Shown: positions 7,349 to 15,964, numbered from the stretch's first letter. The stretch: DNA of 64,000 nucleotides from a bacterium (GCA_022072055.1 JAJVIK010000007.1:558001-622000); one strand, 5' to 3'. Program-made: numbers and translations. The notes: a model not told the origin generated them from the sequence alone.

Positions 7349-9340
7349 ATGAAAGCAAAGAGTTCCATGACAAAGCGACCGGCTCGTTTGATCACGGACC
7401 TGGTCGCGCTTTCCCGCAAGTATGGAAACGATCCGAGCCACATCATCGCCGGCGGCGGAAACACCTCGGTGAAGCTCGGCGAGCGGATGTGGATCAAGGC
7501 CAGCGGCCACTCCCTTGCCACCATCGGTCCCGAGGGGTTCCTCGAACTGCGGATGCCCGAGGTTCTCGGCATCCTGGCGCGAAAGGACTGGAGCGCCGAC
7601 CGCGACGAGCGCGAGGCGCAGATTGTCCGGGTGTTGCTCAATGCCCGCGTGAACCCGCCTTCACCGAATGTGCGCCCCTCGGTCGAGTCGACCCTGCACG
7701 CCCTCATGCCGCAGGCGTTCGTGCTGCACACGCATGGGGAACTCGCCAACGGTGTCACCTGCTCGCGGAAAGGCGAGGCGGCCTTCAGACGTCTTCCCTT
7801 GCCGCGCAAGGTCCGAGCGGTGTGGATTCCCTATGTCGATCCCGGCATGCCCCTGGCCCAAGCGCTCGCGAAGGCGCTTAAGGGATACCAAGCCAAGCAT
7901 GGGGTCCCGGCCAACACGGTGTTCATGGGCAAGCACGGTATCCTGGTCGCCGCCGATGAGGCCGCCGAGGCGGACTCCCTCATGCAGGCGTGCGATGAGA
8001 CCATCCGCGGGGAATTGCGGCGCGGCGCGAGGAAGCGCCGAACCGAGATTCAAGTGGTGGATCGCGACCTGGAGGCGGCGGTGGTTCCGGCGCTCCGCTC
8101 ACTCCTACCGGACCCGACCTGGCTCGTCCGAAGAATCGAGGAGCCCGCGCTCGATGCCCTGCTCTCGAAAGACCTTGCGAGCCGCGCGGCGCTGCTGCCC
8201 GACCAGGTGGTCTATTGCGGGACCTTTCCGCTCTGGGTTCCGCGCCCGCGGTCCCTTGAACCCGAAGTGGTCCGAGCCGCCGCTGGAGAGGCGCTACAGA
8301 GGTTTGTCGAGAAGCACGCGCGCGCGCCGCAAGTCTATCTGATCGAAAACCTCGGGGCCTACGCGGGCGGGGCGACTGAGAAGGACTTGCGTAACACCTC
8401 CGAGATGTTCGCCTCGGCGATGCGCATGACGGTCAACACCCGCCCCTTTGGCGGACCCAACCCGCTCACGAAGCGCGAGTACGCTTTCATCGACACCTGG
8501 AATGTCGAACAGTACCGTCGCGGCCTGGCCGCCGGAAAATCCGCCACGGGACGGGCCCAAGGGAAGGTCGCGCTGATCACCGGGGCCGGCCAGGGGGTCG
8601 GCAAGGAGATCGCCGAAGGGCTTGCCGAAGAGGGCGCGCGCCTGGTGCTCGTGGACCTGAATTCGGCGACCTTGAACGAGACTGTTCGGGAGATCAACGC
8701 GCGTCACGGCGCGGGCCGCGCGGTCGCAGTCCAGGCCAATGTCGCCATGGAGGAAGACCAACGCGCCGCGGCGCGTCTTGCGGTGCGAACCTTCGGCGGC
8801 TTGGACATCGCCATCGCCAACGCGGGCATTCTCAAGGCCTACAAGGTGACTCAGTTTCCCGCCGAGGCGTGGCGCTCCATCATCGATGTGAACCTGGTGG
8901 GGGCTTTCCTGTTGGCCAAGGTCGCGGCGGAGGTGATGCAATACCAGCGCTCCGGCGACATCATCCAGATCAACTCCAAGTCCGGAAAGTCCGGCAGCAA
9001 GTACAATTCCGCCTACGCCGCCTCCAAGTTCGGGGGCATCGGCCTGGTTCAGAGCTTGGCGCTCGATCTGATCGAGGATGGCATCCGGGTCAACGCGATC
9101 TGTCCGGGGAATTTTCTCGATCTGCCGCTCTGGTCCGCGCCGGGCGGGCTGTTCGACCAATATCGCGCCAAGTACGACAATGCAACGCGCGAGGAGGTCC
9201 GCCGGATCTACGAAAGCAAGGTGCCGATGGGACGCGGGTGCCGTGTTTCCGATGTGGTCCGGGCGATCCTGTACATCTTGGAACAAGACTATGAGACCGG
9301 CCAGGCCTACAATGTCACCGGCGGCCAGGAGATGCGCTAG
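7349..9340 (+). CDS. Bifunctional class II aldolase / short-chain dehydrogenase (sugar-phosphate type)
   Basis: A 663-residue fusion. Residues about 1-400 are a class II aldolase/adducin domain: GGGNTSVK near the N terminus binds the phosphate, and HTHGELANG supplies zinc ligands. Residues about 410-663 are a Rossmann short-chain dehydrogenase, with TGAGQGVG for NAD(P) binding, ANAG, a catalytic Ser in INSKSG and YAASK with the catalytic Tyr and Lys. The C terminus (KVPMGRGC and TGQAYNVTGGQEM) resembles sorbitol-6-phosphate 2-dehydrogenase more than lactaldehyde dehydrogenase. The architecture matches the RhaD/YuxG rhamnulose-phosphate aldolase-dehydrogenase family. AAGGAGGGAG at 7328-7337 supports the ATG at 7349. 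The sugar substrate is not determinable here. Confidence 0.88.
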   Translation: MKAKSSMTKRPARLITDLVALSRKYGNDPSHIIAGGGNTSVKLGERMWIKASGHSLATIGPEGFLELRMPEVLGILARKDWSADRDEREAQIVRVLLNARVNPPSPNVRPSVESTLHALMPQAFVLHTHGELANGVTCSRKGEAAFRRLPLPRKVRAVWIPYVDPGMPLAQALAKALKGYQAKHGVPANTVFMGKHGILVAADEAAEADSLMQACDETIRGELRRGARKRRTEIQVVDRDLEAAVVPALRSLLPDPTWLVRRIEEPALDALLSKDLASRAALLPDQVVYCGTFPLWVPRPRSLEPEVVRAAAGEALQRFVEKHARAPQVYLIENLGAYAGGATEKDLRNTSEMFASAMRMTVNTRPFGGPNPLTKREYAFIDTWNVEQYRRGLAAGKSATGRAQGKVALITGAGQGVGKEIAEGLAEEGARLVLVDLNSATLNETVREINARHGAGRAVAVQANVAMEEDQRAAARLAVRTFGGLDIAIANAGILKAYKVTQFPAEAWRSIIDVNLVGAFLLAKVAAEVMQYQRSGDIIQINSKSGKSGSKYNSAYAASKFGGIGLVQSLALDLIEDGIRVNAICPGNFLDLPLWSAPGGLFDQYRAKYDNATREEVRRIYESKVPMGRGCRVSDVVRAILYILEQDYETGQAYNVTGGQEMR

Positions 9341-9366
9341 AGCGGGTAACGTCAGCGTGTGGCACC

Positions 9367-9433
9367 TGGAGGGACACGCTCCGTCGTGTCCGGGCGCGAG
9401 GGGCCAAGGGACGCGACGGAGCGCGTCCCTCCA
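9367..9433. repeat. Long imperfect inverted repeat (REP-like, possible terminator)
   Basis: Two arms of about 25 nt, 9367-9391 (starts TGGAGGGACACGCTCCGTC) and 9408-9433, are reverse complements apart from two or three positions, with a 16-nt loop. The arms share the core CGCGCTCCGTCGCG with the element at 16049-16075. It sits between the convergent aldolase fusion gene and a HAF-repeat gene, so it could end transcription from both sides. Confidence 0.75.
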
Positions 9434-9471
9434 ACGCAACATCCGAGTGAGATAGGCTCTAAGTTGGGGTG

Positions 9472-10752
9472 TCAGTTCCCGACCGGATCGAGCAGAAACG
9501 CGCGGTATTTCCCGTTAATCGTTCCCTCTCCCACAATCTGGCCCTTGTTGTTGATGTCCTTCGCGATCAAAAGGACCCAGCCTTTCCCATCCACAAGCTG
9601 GTTGGTCAGATCATAGAGCGCTCCATCTTTCCACAGGACCGCGGAGCTTTTCGCGCCGATCCGGTCACTGATCTGGTTCCAGAGTTGACGGACCCAGCGG
9701 AACTGCTTGAATCTGTTGTAGAACTTTTGCGCGAGGGGAATGTCGATTCCGTCCCCGACAATTTCACCTCGATCATTGAGGGCGAGCGGCCGACAACTCT
9801 CGAAAGACTTCATCGCAAGGAAAGCATGGGTTCCGTTGTCCCAGAGGAAAGGTTCGTATTCGTCAAAATCTCCACCGGTGGGGAAAGCCCCCGCCACTTG
9901 ACCGCGCTGGTTTAAGGCCGCCGCCGAGCTGCCCTTCATGCCGCTTAGATGAATGTCCCGCATCCCTTTGTCCGGAGTCCAAACAAAGGCGTGCTGCTCG
10001 CCGCTTGCGGTGGAGCCGTATCCGGCGATCCAGCCGGAGGAGTTTACCGCGGCAGGGTGGACAACGGGGCCTCCGAGATCACCCAAGTCCTCAAAACCAC
10101 ATTCCGAGGTCCATCGGAAGAGGCGTCGATAGGGCCGAGGGGGCGCCCTTTTCGGACCCTCCATGTCCTGCGCGGCCACCACGAAGGCTCCTCCCGATCC
10201 GAAAAGAACGTCCTCGATGGAGGTGAATCCCGTGATGGAAAGAACAACCTCCTCGGCTGAGGCAGACCGGATGAGGTGAATTCTCTTTGGCTGTCTCAGC
10301 GGCGCGCCCGCGCCATACACTCCGAAGGCGCCGCCATAGACCGAAGGACCACCCGGCGTGAACTCCTCCACAGTTTCCACAACGAGGATTCTCCCGAGGG
10401 GGTCGATTTCGACCGCTGTTCCCGTGGTCCCCTGGGAGAGGCCCAGGTCTTTCATTCCCGATTCTCTTGTCCACAGAAAGGGATGGGTGACGAAGGGTGG
10501 AACAAACTGTTGCATGTTGCCGGGAGACGAATCTTTGGGGCGCGGAACCGCGGCGCTCCCGACCACCTCGCCTCGATCATTGATGGCCACGGCACGCACT
10601 TGCGCGTGCTTGGAGAGAACCCCCAGATCGGTGATGCGATAACGAGGTCCCGAGGGCCAGGCCAACAACCACCACAAGAAAAGCGCCCCGAATGCAAAGA
10701 CCGCCGCCTGGAGGAACGTCTTACGCTGGGTTATTGATTTCCCCTCAGCCAT
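9472..10752 (-). CDS. HAF-repeat extracellular protein, copy 1
   Basis: A 426-residue protein with one N-terminal membrane segment (AAVFAFGALFLWWLLAW), then the shared block GPRYRITDLG. Many HAF-type repeats follow (VTHPFLWTRESGMKDLG, HAFVWTPDKGMRDI, YEPFLWDNG, RAFLLDP), each paired with an AINDRGEVVG / ALNDRGEIVGDG / INNKGQIVGEG unit. HAF repeats are short beta-structured motifs in secreted proteins and form probable propellers. The function is unknown in the family. Two paralogues follow on the same strand (11504-12757 and 13501-13878), each separated by a toxin-antitoxin module. Probably anchored in the inner membrane with the repeats outside. Confidence 0.8.
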   Translation of the reverse strand: MAEGKSITQRKTFLQAAVFAFGALFLWWLLAWPSGPRYRITDLGVLSKHAQVRAVAINDRGEVVGSAAVPRPKDSSPGNMQQFVPPFVTHPFLWTRESGMKDLGLSQGTTGTAVEIDPLGRILVVETVEEFTPGGPSVYGGAFGVYGAGAPLRQPKRIHLIRSASAEEVVLSITGFTSIEDVLFGSGGAFVVAAQDMEGPKRAPPRPYRRLFRWTSECGFEDLGDLGGPVVHPAAVNSSGWIAGYGSTASGEQHAFVWTPDKGMRDIHLSGMKGSSAAALNQRGQVAGAFPTGGDFDEYEPFLWDNGTHAFLAMKSFESCRPLALNDRGEIVGDGIDIPLAQKFYNRFKQFRWVRQLWNQISDRIGAKSSAVLWKDGALYDLTNQLVDGKGWVLLIAKDINNKGQIVGEGTINGKYRAFLLDPVGN

Positions 10753-10788
10753 GATCCAAGGCCCTGTATTTCGGGATAAACGGTTCCT

Positions 10789-11181
10789 CTATATCACTTG
10801 AACACACGGTCCTGAATCGAGCCGCGACGCTCTCCTGGCGAACCCTCGGTCGAAGGTGGCGAACGCCTCGGAACACGAGCTGCTTCCCCAGTGAAGCGCG
10901 TCGGCAAAATCAATCCCCCGTTCATAGGCCTCCAGCGCGGACACGACCGCGATGGGGTCTTCCAGCACAACCTGAGAAAGCCCGCAGAGCCTTCTGAACG
11001 ATTCGAGGATCACCGTTCTCGGCAGCTCGTAAGTGTATCGGAGCACCCATTCGCACTCGAGGAGGACTGTCTTCGGGATGTGGATGGAATTGGCTTCAAA
11101 GAGCTCAGTCGCTCGGCGCGCCTGCGCGGGATCATCCCGTGTCAGGAGGCGAACCAGAATGTTGGTATCGACCGAGATCAT
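10789..11181 (-). CDS. vapC: PIN-domain toxin, VapC family
   Basis: A 130-residue PIN domain starting MISVDTNILVRLL. It carries the first acidic residue Asp5, Glu in LLECEWVLR, DFADALHW and a C-terminal FATFDRGFARR, giving the four-acid metal site of VapC ribonucleases. A longer open frame exists upstream, but the ATG at 11181 overlaps the antitoxin stop by 4 nt (ATGA), which fixes the start. By family it cleaves specific tRNA or rRNA when its antitoxin is degraded. The pair lies between two HAF-repeat genes. Confidence 0.92.
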   Translation of the reverse strand: MISVDTNILVRLLTRDDPAQARRATELFEANSIHIPKTVLLECEWVLRYTYELPRTVILESFRRLCGLSQVVLEDPIAVVSALEAYERGIDFADALHWGSSSCSEAFATFDRGFARRASRLDSGPCVQVI

Positions 11182-11429
11182 CTTTGTCTCGACACACCCT
11201 TGCGGATCGCGCCCTCCATTTCGGCGAGCGACTTGCGCGCTCCGGTGTAGCCCGTGCAGCCGATCACTTCGCGGAGCGTGGTGGCGGGGAAAGGTTGGGT
11301 GGGGCGAAGCAGGACCCCCCCGGAGTGCTCCTCCACCAGGAATTCGACCCCCGGGCCCCATCCGTGACTTACCCGGATGGCCTTGGGGATGATGATCTGC
11401 CCCTTGCTGGAGAGTCGCGTGGTTTCCAT
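11178..11429 (-). CDS. vapB: AbrB/MazE-type antitoxin, VapB role
   Basis: An 83-residue protein with an N-terminal SpoVT/AbrB swapped-hairpin DNA-binding domain: TTRLSSKGQIIIPKAIR is the classic motif. A 30-residue C-terminal tail that should bind the PIN toxin follows (CTGYTGARKSLAEMEGAI). It overlaps vapC by 4 nt, indicating translational coupling. It should repress its own operon. Confidence 0.92.
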   Translation of the reverse strand: METTRLSSKGQIIIPKAIRVSHGWGPGVEFLVEEHSGGVLLRPTQPFPATTLREVIGCTGYTGARKSLAEMEGAIRKGVSRQR

Positions 11430-11503
11430 GTTCCCCCTCCTTGGTAAGATTACGGTAAGATGATCCTACCGGCGGCGGACAGTTCGGTCAATGCGAAGAG
11501 AAG

Positions 11504-12757
11504 TCACTCCACCGGGTCAAGCAGGAACGAGCGCGTGTTTCCCTGGAAGGTCCCCTCGCCCACAATCTGTCCCTTGTTGTTGATGTGCCTGGCGGACCAA
11601 AGGACCCAGTCGTCCCCGTCCACAAGCTGGTTGTTCAGATCATATAACTCCCCATCCTTCCACAGGAGCGCGGAAGCCCTCTCCTCGAGCCAGTTCTCGC
11701 CCCAGTCTTCGAGCCAAGGGACAGCCCAGGCGGCCCAAGGTCGCTGCATGAGCGCTGTCAAAATCCTCTGGGTGGCGGGACGGTACGATCCGCCCCCGAC
11801 TATCTCTCCAGGATCGTTGATATCTTGGGCCTCGCAACGTTCGAAATGCTCCACGGGGAGCGGGGTGTAGGTTTCCTTCTCCCAGAGGAAGGGTTTCGAC
11901 CCACCCCACCCGCCGCGTGACCAGGAAAATCCCACGACCTGACCTCGGTTGTTCAACCCCTGTGCGTGGCTGATCCGCTCGTCGGTCGGATGGATGTCCC
12001 GCATCCCTTGAACCGGAGTCCAGATAAACGCGTGCTGTTCCCTGCTCGCCGTGAGGGCATATCCGGCAATCCAACCGTTTTCGTTCGCCGATTCTGGAAT
12101 GACTTGGTTGCCCCCCAAGTTCCCGAGACTTTCATATCCCTTCTCCGCGCTCCACCGAAGAAGGTCTTCAGACTGGGTCCCCACCGTGGTCAGGCCGCTC
12201 GCCGGCATCAGCAGGGTCTCATTCGGTCCGAGGGCGACCTGACCCAAGGAGATGGCGCGAGTTTCGGTCAGGATGATGTGCGCGCCGGTGGCCGAATGGA
12301 TCACATAGGTGCGCTTTATGGGTTGTGGTCGGGGAGTCCCATAACCTCCCGGCCCACCGTAAGGTTGCACGGCGGATGGGGAGAGGTCTTGATGGTGCTC
12401 AACGACCAGAATCCGGCCGCGTTCGTCAATGTCCCGGGCGGAGCCGGAATTGCCCTCCAAGAGGCCGAGGTCCCTTATCCCCGACTCGCGGGTCCAGAGA
12501 AAGGGGTGTGTGACATAACTCCGGCGTCGTCCCCCCTCGGAAGGGGTGGCGGATTCAACCGGAAGGGGAACCGCCATGCCGCCAACCACCTCGCCACGCT
12601 CATTGAGGTCGGCCACTTGATCCGCCACCCTGCTCGCCCCGATTTGGAGGTCGGTGATGCGATAGCGGGGACCGGAGGGCGGAGATGAAAGGAGCAGGAG
12701 GGCAAGCGCGCCGAGGGCGACAATGGCTGAAAGGAGGAACGCGATTCGCTTCGGCAT
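11504..12757 (-). CDS. HAF-repeat extracellular protein, copy 2
   Basis: A 417-residue paralogue of the 9472-10752 product. Its N terminus (MPKRIAFLLSAIVALGALALLLLSS) is a membrane anchor or signal, followed by SGPRYRITDLQ, then HAF units (VTHPFLWTRESGIRDLG, HAFIWTPVQGMRDI, SKPFLWEKE) and asparagine-containing spacer units (DLNERGEVVGG, GLNNRGQVVGF, DINDPGEIVGG, INNKGQIVGEG), ending RSFLLDPVE. Its closest relatives in the window are its two neighbours. The MPKR start is shared with copy 3, which suggests local duplication. The substrate or role is unknown. Confidence 0.8.
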   Translation of the reverse strand: MPKRIAFLLSAIVALGALALLLLSSPPSGPRYRITDLQIGASRVADQVADLNERGEVVGGMAVPLPVESATPSEGGRRRSYVTHPFLWTRESGIRDLGLLEGNSGSARDIDERGRILVVEHHQDLSPSAVQPYGGPGGYGTPRPQPIKRTYVIHSATGAHIILTETRAISLGQVALGPNETLLMPASGLTTVGTQSEDLLRWSAEKGYESLGNLGGNQVIPESANENGWIAGYALTASREQHAFIWTPVQGMRDIHPTDERISHAQGLNNRGQVVGFSWSRGGWGGSKPFLWEKETYTPLPVEHFERCEAQDINDPGEIVGGGSYRPATQRILTALMQRPWAAWAVPWLEDWGENWLEERASALLWKDGELYDLNNQLVDGDDWVLWSARHINNKGQIVGEGTFQGNTRSFLLDPVE

Positions 12758-12797
12758 TCGAGCAGCTCACGCTCCAGCAAAACGAATGAAGGCGATG

Positions 12798-12986
12798 TTA
12801 GTCCTTGGTCGCCATGGGGGCGCCGGGGTGAACAATCCGCTCGGGATGTTCACGCTCCGCCTCGCGGAGTTTCTCGCAGAATGTGTGCAGATCAGACCCG
12901 GCCTCCCTGAAAAGGTCCGCCCCGGCCCGGCGAGTCTCCTCCACAATAGGGTCATCCCACGTGTAAACCTCATCGTTGGGCATCAT
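12798..12986 (-). CDS. Small antitoxin-like partner of the broken PIN toxin
   Basis: A 62-residue acidic protein (starts MMPNDEVYTWDDPIVEETR, then REAGSDLHTFCEKLREAERE). The DDPIVEEVRR plus LxxLREAER pattern is the short partner that commonly follows stand-alone VapC-like PIN genes of the type upstream here. It overlaps the 3' end of that gene by 17 nt. Either of two adjacent ATG codons (12986, 12983) could start it. The open frame runs much further upstream, but that part overlaps the PIN gene and is not the family start. Confidence 0.7.
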   Translation of the reverse strand: MMPNDEVYTWDDPIVEETRRAGADLFREAGSDLHTFCEKLREAEREHPERIVHPGAPMATKD

Positions 12987-13459
12987 CAAGCAGTTCCTCC
13001 GGTGTACAGATCGTCGGTGTTGAGAATCCTTCTCTTTGGTTAATTTGCCGCACTCGACGGCGAATATGACCGTTGGCGATATGCCTGCAGTTCCATGTTG
13101 CCAGAAACATCGTGCCCCAAACAGAGGCAGGGGCAATGTGAAGGGCATCACGCGCGGCATCCGTGGGCAGGTCAGATTTCCTCGAGATAGACACTGGCCA
13201 GCCGCTCCACTTCGGCGGACACATGGAGTTCTGAAAACCCGCGCAGCGAGGCCAGTCGCTTTCTCGCCGCATCCTGGTCACCGCGTGACGCCTCGGCCAG
13301 GACTACCTCGGATATGAAGACCTCGTACCCCGGAAGCGCCTCCTTCCACCACCGACGAGTGATCTCTTGGTGGGCCAGAACAAGGATGTCCCTCGACGAG
13401 CGGGCTTCGAGATAGCCGACAACTGAAGTTTCGAGGTACAGGCGTGGCTTATCAGCCAT
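12970..13459 (-). pseudogene. VapC-like PIN-domain toxin, frameshifted
   Basis: The N-terminal part (13459 to about 13172) reads MADKPRLYLETSVVGYLEAR through VERLASVYLEEI and stops at a TGA. A +1 shift at about 13178 restores the rest (KSDLPTDAARDALHIA, then FLATWNCRHIANGHIRRRV and TICTPEELLDDAQR). Together these give the full PIN subfamily, with Glu/Asp in YLETS, SEVVLAEASRGD, DALHIA and TWNCRHIAN. The lesion falls between LEE and KSDLP in the sequence gaggaaatctgac. It is most simply an indel that inactivates the toxin, or a sequencing error. The partner gene downstream is intact. Confidence 0.8.
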
Positions 13460-13500
13460 TATCGATGGTTCCACCTTTCATCTGCGTCATACTTGGAGGA

Positions 13501-13878
13501 TCACTCGACCGGGTCAAGAATGAACCCCGCGTCTTTCCCCTTGTACTTTCCCACGCCGATGATCTGGCCGTTGTCGTTAATGTCGTTCACACCCTTCGCG
13601 TTTCCCTCTTGGCCCACCGCAAAACCGAGATTCTTCATTCCGCTTTCGTGAGTCCACAGGAAGGGGTGAGTAATCTCATCCGTGCCGGACTCGACCCCGT
13701 AGTGGCCGACCACAACCCCATCGCTATTGATGCTGGTCGGCCAGATCTCGCCATCCCCCAATTGCTCCAGCTCCGTGATCCGATACCTCGGCCCTTCCGG
13801 CGCCCGCCGAAGGTAATAGAACGAGGCAAGGGCGGCGGACAGGAGAACAAGGATGAGGAGGAGATTTCGCTTGGGCAT
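13501..13878 (-). CDS. HAF-repeat protein, copy 3 (short)
   Basis: A 125-residue protein with an N-terminal membrane segment (MPKRNLLLILVLLSAALASFYYL) and the same APEGPRYRITELE block as the two larger paralogues. A single HAF unit follows (ITHPFLWTHESGMKNLG), then one DINDNGQIIGVG spacer unit and the shared end FILDPVE. It looks like a paralogue that has lost the middle repeats while keeping both ends. The ATG at 13878 is chosen over the much longer open frame because it reproduces the MPKR start of copy 2. Confidence 0.75.
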   Translation of the reverse strand: MPKRNLLLILVLLSAALASFYYLRRAPEGPRYRITELEQLGDGEIWPTSINSDGVVVGHYGVESGTDEITHPFLWTHESGMKNLGFAVGQEGNAKGVNDINDNGQIIGVGKYKGKDAGFILDPVE

Positions 13879-13900
13879 CGGAATTCCTCGTTGCACAACC

Positions 13901-15682
13901 TCAATTCGCCGCTTCTCCCAGCCCGGACCGCCCCTGTCCCTGCTCCAGGACCCAATCGCGGATGAACTGCGGTGGGAGCTGGTGCAGCGAGAAAAGCCGC
14001 TCCCCGCGATAGGCCACTGTGGCCAGCGCCGGGAGCTCCGCCAAGACCTTCCGCGCCGCCGGATGAAGGTCGCTATAGCGGCTCCCGATGCACGCGAAGA
14101 CCTGAAGGCCGGGATTGGCGAGCTCCGCCGAGAGCTCGAACCGAAACACTTGCAGCCCCTCCGGAATCGCGGGCCAGCCCTCCGGGCCCTCGCGATAGAC
14201 CGCAGCCGCTCCGCCCTCCAGCAGCAGCACATCCCCCGGACGCGCGAGTTCCTGCAGTTTCGGATTGAGCCGATGCATCGAAACCCCCAGGTAATCCAGA
14301 TCAAACCCCAAGTGTTTCGCCCCGGAGGGCCCGCCGATCAAGGGCGTGTAGTAGATCAAGTTGTGCGGGTAAACGCGCAGAGATGGAAACAACACAGCCG
14401 TCCCCAATGCGGCGAACAGGCTCCACCGAATCGGGCCGGAGAAACCGGGGTTCCACCGCGACAAGGCCCAACGCCAACCCTCGCGCAGCTCCATCGCGGC
14501 GAGCGCACACATCGGGCCATAGGCCGGCAGCAGCAAGCGGACCCCATCGAACTTGGGCACGCTCGGAATCGAACTGATCGCGAGCGGCAAGGCGAACGCC
14601 ACCCACAGCAAACCTTCCTCGCTTCCCCAACCGATCTCGCGTGTTCGGAACAGGCGCGCGAGTTTCCGAAGCGCGCGCACCGCCACGGGAACCACCAGAA
14701 GTGGCGGGAGCGCGAGGGCCGTGAACACCCACGGGTAATGCCAGGGGGCAAGATTCCAGTGGTTGTAAACGACTCCGAAATAATAGACCGGGATCTTCAG
14801 GTGGTTTCCGATGAAGTCGGCGTACTCCTTTATCCCCTTGGGGAAATCCAGCCACAACGCGGGCCAGAGCAGAAAGGCCGCGAGCAGCGCAAGGAGAGAG
14901 AGGAGAAGCGCCATGAGCGCTTCCCTGAGGCTCCGTCGGAGCGGCTCGCCGCTCCTGGATTCCCGCTTTCGCGGGAATGACGAATCTTCAAGGGGCAGGG
15001 ATTCCTCATTGTTCCCGCCGCGCCCGTCATCCCCGCGAAAGCGGGGATCCACGCCCATCGCGGCAAGCTGTGTGGAGAGCACCCAGAACCCAAGGAGTGC
15101 GACCAGGTACATCCCCTGCACCTTGGTGAGCAGCGCGAGCACAAACAGGACCAGCGCCACGACCTTCCACGCATGGCTTCTGTTCCAGCCCATGAGCGCG
15201 AGCGTGGCAAGGCCATACAGCGCGCCAATCAGCCCATCGATTCCGAATCGAACCCCATGCAGCACAAAGCGCGGGCTGCCCAGGAACAGCAGCGCCGCAA
15301 TCAATCCCGCCTTTCGGCCCATCCGCGACGCGAGAAAGGCATACGAGGCCGCGCACCAGATTGAGGTGACCAAGGCCACAAACACACGACACGACCCAAG
15401 CTCGCCAAGGCTTCGTCGAAACAGGGCGTTGCAGAATCCGCCCCCGATTTCCATCAGCGGCGGGTGGCGGTGCGCGTCGGGGAAGTACGCGCGCGGCTCG
15501 AAAAGACTCGGGGCCGATTCAGCGGTCCACCAGGACTCCAGCCAGCGACTCCAAGGGACCGCGCGGTTGTAGAACAGCCAGGAATCCCAGTAGGGTCCGA
15601 ACCCAGGACTGAGTAGGATGAGTCCCCAGAGGATGATGGCGCCAAGGAGAGTGGCCTCAAGGCCAAGCCGACTTCGGATCAT
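13901..15682 (-). CDS. Multi-spanning glycosyltransferase (GT-C, PMT/ArnT-like fold)
   Basis: A 593-residue integral membrane protein with about ten hydrophobic segments. Near the N terminus, LLSPGFGPYWDSWLFYNRA and FPDAHRHPPL have the acidic residue and HPPL loop typical of GT-C enzymes that use polyprenyl-phosphate sugars. A C-terminal soluble region of about 120 residues follows the last segment. Between two membrane segments (about residues 208-250) the protein contains VDPRFRGDD and SFPRKRESRSG. These are translations of two REP palindromes at 14955-15054, so a repeat has been inserted without breaking the frame. The acceptor is unknown, and no glycan cluster is adjacent. Confidence 0.75.
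   Translation of the reverse strand: MIRSRLGLEATLLGAIILWGLILLSPGFGPYWDSWLFYNRAVPWSRWLESWWTAESAPSLFEPRAYFPDAHRHPPLMEIGGGFCNALFRRSLGELGSCRVFVALVTSIWCAASYAFLASRMGRKAGLIAALLFLGSPRFVLHGVRFGIDGLIGALYGLATLALMGWNRSHAWKVVALVLFVLALLTKVQGMYLVALLGFWVLSTQLAAMGVDPRFRGDDGRGGNNEESLPLEDSSFPRKRESRSGEPLRRSLREALMALLLSLLALLAAFLLWPALWLDFPKGIKEYADFIGNHLKIPVYYFGVVYNHWNLAPWHYPWVFTALALPPLLVVPVAVRALRKLARLFRTREIGWGSEEGLLWVAFALPLAISSIPSVPKFDGVRLLLPAYGPMCALAAMELREGWRWALSRWNPGFSGPIRWSLFAALGTAVLFPSLRVYPHNLIYYTPLIGGPSGAKHLGFDLDYLGVSMHRLNPKLQELARPGDVLLLEGGAAAVYREGPEGWPAIPEGLQVFRFELSAELANPGLQVFACIGSRYSDLHPAARKVLAELPALATVAYRGERLFSLHQLPPQFIRDWVLEQGQGRSGLGEAAN
14955..15054. repeat. Paired REP palindromes inside the glycosyltransferase gene
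   Basis: Two palindromes, 14955-14982 (CTGGATTCCCGCTTTCGCGG and on) and 15025-15054 (CGTCATCCCCGCGAAAGCGG and on), sit head to head about 42 nt apart, the layout of a BIME-like unit. Both are in coding sequence, and the reading frame passes through. Confidence 0.88.
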
Positions 15683-15706
15683 GATGGGCGCGCCGGGTCC
15701 GCGCGG

Positions 15707-15964
15707 CTACTTGATCTCCCGCCAGACCGCATCCTCGGCATCTCGACTGGGAGGGATCGGTTTAGCCGTCCAGTAGATCCGCCAAGCCAGACCCACCAAG
15801 GCGAACCCTCCCAGGAAGCAGAACGCCGCGACCGCCACCGCGAGGATCAGAGGGAACAAGAGGATCAGGAGACCCAGGGCAAGGAGAAACAGGCCGCCCG
15901 AGAGGAACTTCCATGCAACCGCCCGCGACAGCGCCTCGCTGGATGTGAGATGGACAAACCGCAT
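15707..15964 (-). CDS. Small two-segment membrane protein
   Basis: An 85-residue protein. Two hydrophobic stretches (LSGGLFLLALGLLILLFPLI and AVAVAAFCFLGGFALVGLAW) are joined almost without a loop, followed by a short polar C-terminal tail (PSRDAEDAVWREIK). No family is recognised. It lies upstream of the glycosyltransferase gene with a 24-nt gap on the same strand, so the two may be co-transcribed. Confidence 0.6.
   Translation of the reverse strand: MRFVHLTSSEALSRAVAWKFLSGGLFLLALGLLILLFPLILAVAVAAFCFLGGFALVGLAWRIYWTAKPIPPSRDAEDAVWREIK

Noticed and set aside
13165-13185. Programmed ribosomal frameshifting in the PIN gene
   Set aside because: No slippery heptamer or downstream structure is evident; an indel is simpler.
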